Below, piece by piece: positions 63,821-64,000 of a stretch of DNA of 64,000 bases. The notes under the pieces are model-generated. The model did no database searches. It saw nothing but the letters and a program-made list of their open reading frames with translations, and was not told the origin of the DNA. Position 1 is the stretch's first letter; the number at the start of each line of letters is the position of its first letter. The DNA is taken from the NCBI RefSeq assembly GCF_021172145.1, contig NZ_CP089095.1:1426001-1490000 (forward strand). Direction: 5' to 3'. This stretch comes from Flavobacterium cyclinae (GTDB taxonomy: Bacteria > Bacteroidota > Bacteroidia > Flavobacteriales > Flavobacteriaceae). Both the position numbers and the translations under genes were made by a program.

Positions 63821-64000
63821 TTATTCCTTGTCTAAATCAATTTTGAAATCAAATAGCTGGTTTGGTTGTAATTTTAATCCTTTTGATAATTCAAGAATAG
63901 TATTTAAGGTGATATTGATTTCACCCTTTTCAATCTTGCTAATGTTACTATGATCAATATCGCATCTTTGAGCTAATTGTCTGTAGCTTAGATTTTGTTC
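63821..64000 (-). CDS. XRE-family HTH protein (HipB-like), cut by right edge
   Basis: Only the C-terminal 59 codons are in the window. They read QNLSYRQLAQRCDIDHSNIS, KIEKGEINITLNTILELSKG, then a short tail ending LDKE and a stop. This is a classic XRE helix-turn-helix (LAQ...DHSNISKIE). It precedes the HipA-like gene by 92 bases and is probably its antitoxin and autorepressor. The N-terminus lies beyond base 64000. Confidence 0.85.
   Translation of the reverse strand, partial: EQNLSYRQLAQRCDIDHSNISKIEKGEINITLNTILELSKGLKLQPNQLFDFKIDLDKE

Noticed and set aside
1..64000. tRNA, rRNA, riboswitches, insertion-sequence transposases
   Set aside because: I saw no convincing tRNA cloverleaf, rRNA segment, known riboswitch or DDE transposase in the window.

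Overview
The window is strongly AT-rich and reads as a Flavobacterium-type Bacteroidota chromosome. It has type II-C CRISPR-Cas with long 46-base repeats, TAnnTTTG-like -7 promoter boxes, Bacteroidota lipoproteins and outer-membrane proteins, an RteC regulator, and no rRNA or tRNA genes. Nearly everything is accessory: defence genes, toxin-antitoxin pairs, polymorphic-toxin-like modules and mobile-element helpers.

Left part (1-15.4 kb, minus strand): the end of an ABC-3C-like locus cut by the window edge, an AbiE-type toxin-antitoxin pair, a first giant-protein module (1237-aa protein, 455-aa effector-like protein, lipoprotein, decayed small coiled-coil gene), then a three-gene AIPR-containing candidate defence operon. 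At 15.6-21.3 kb are a small surface-protein operon, a G-rich heptamer repeat, and a membrane protein/histidine kinase/LuxR-type response regulator operon. At 21.4-29.2 kb is a second, paralogous giant module (1295-aa protein, 722-aa toxin-like protein, 145-aa immunity-like protein, 84-aa coiled-coil protein). At 29.4-36.4 kb, on the plus strand, are an amidase with SH3 domains, a membrane alpha/beta hydrolase, a SMEK-NACHT STAND ATPase and a membrane amidohydrolase, tightly linked.

Middle part (36.4-45.3 kb): mobile-element-like genes (DnaC-like ATPase, winged-helix and excisionase-like proteins), an AraC/TPR regulator with a divergent lipoprotein, RteC, a zeta-toxin pair and a GIY-YIG protein. 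At 45.3-56.4 kb is a complete II-C system: 73 repeats and 72 spacers, cas2, cas1, cas9, and a tracrRNA on the opposite strand upstream of cas9. Right part (56.8-64 kb): an Mrr-like endonuclease, a TIR/TIR-like/caspase cluster resembling type IV Thoeris (one TIR-like gene carries an in-frame stop), tiny proteins, and a HIRAN/HipA-like/XRE set running off the right edge.

The most unexpected signal is regulatory. Ten promoters across the window share a 16-bp near-palindrome (consensus TACGTATAAATACGTA) placed exactly 23 bp upstream of a TAnnTTTG-like -7 box. They precede both giant genes, the amidase operon, the GIY-YIG gene, several small genes, and a promoter that points at cas9 and would be transcribed antisense through the tracrRNA. 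This suggests one activator, possibly the LuxR-type regulator encoded here, controlling the giant-protein modules and perhaps the CRISPR-Cas operon.
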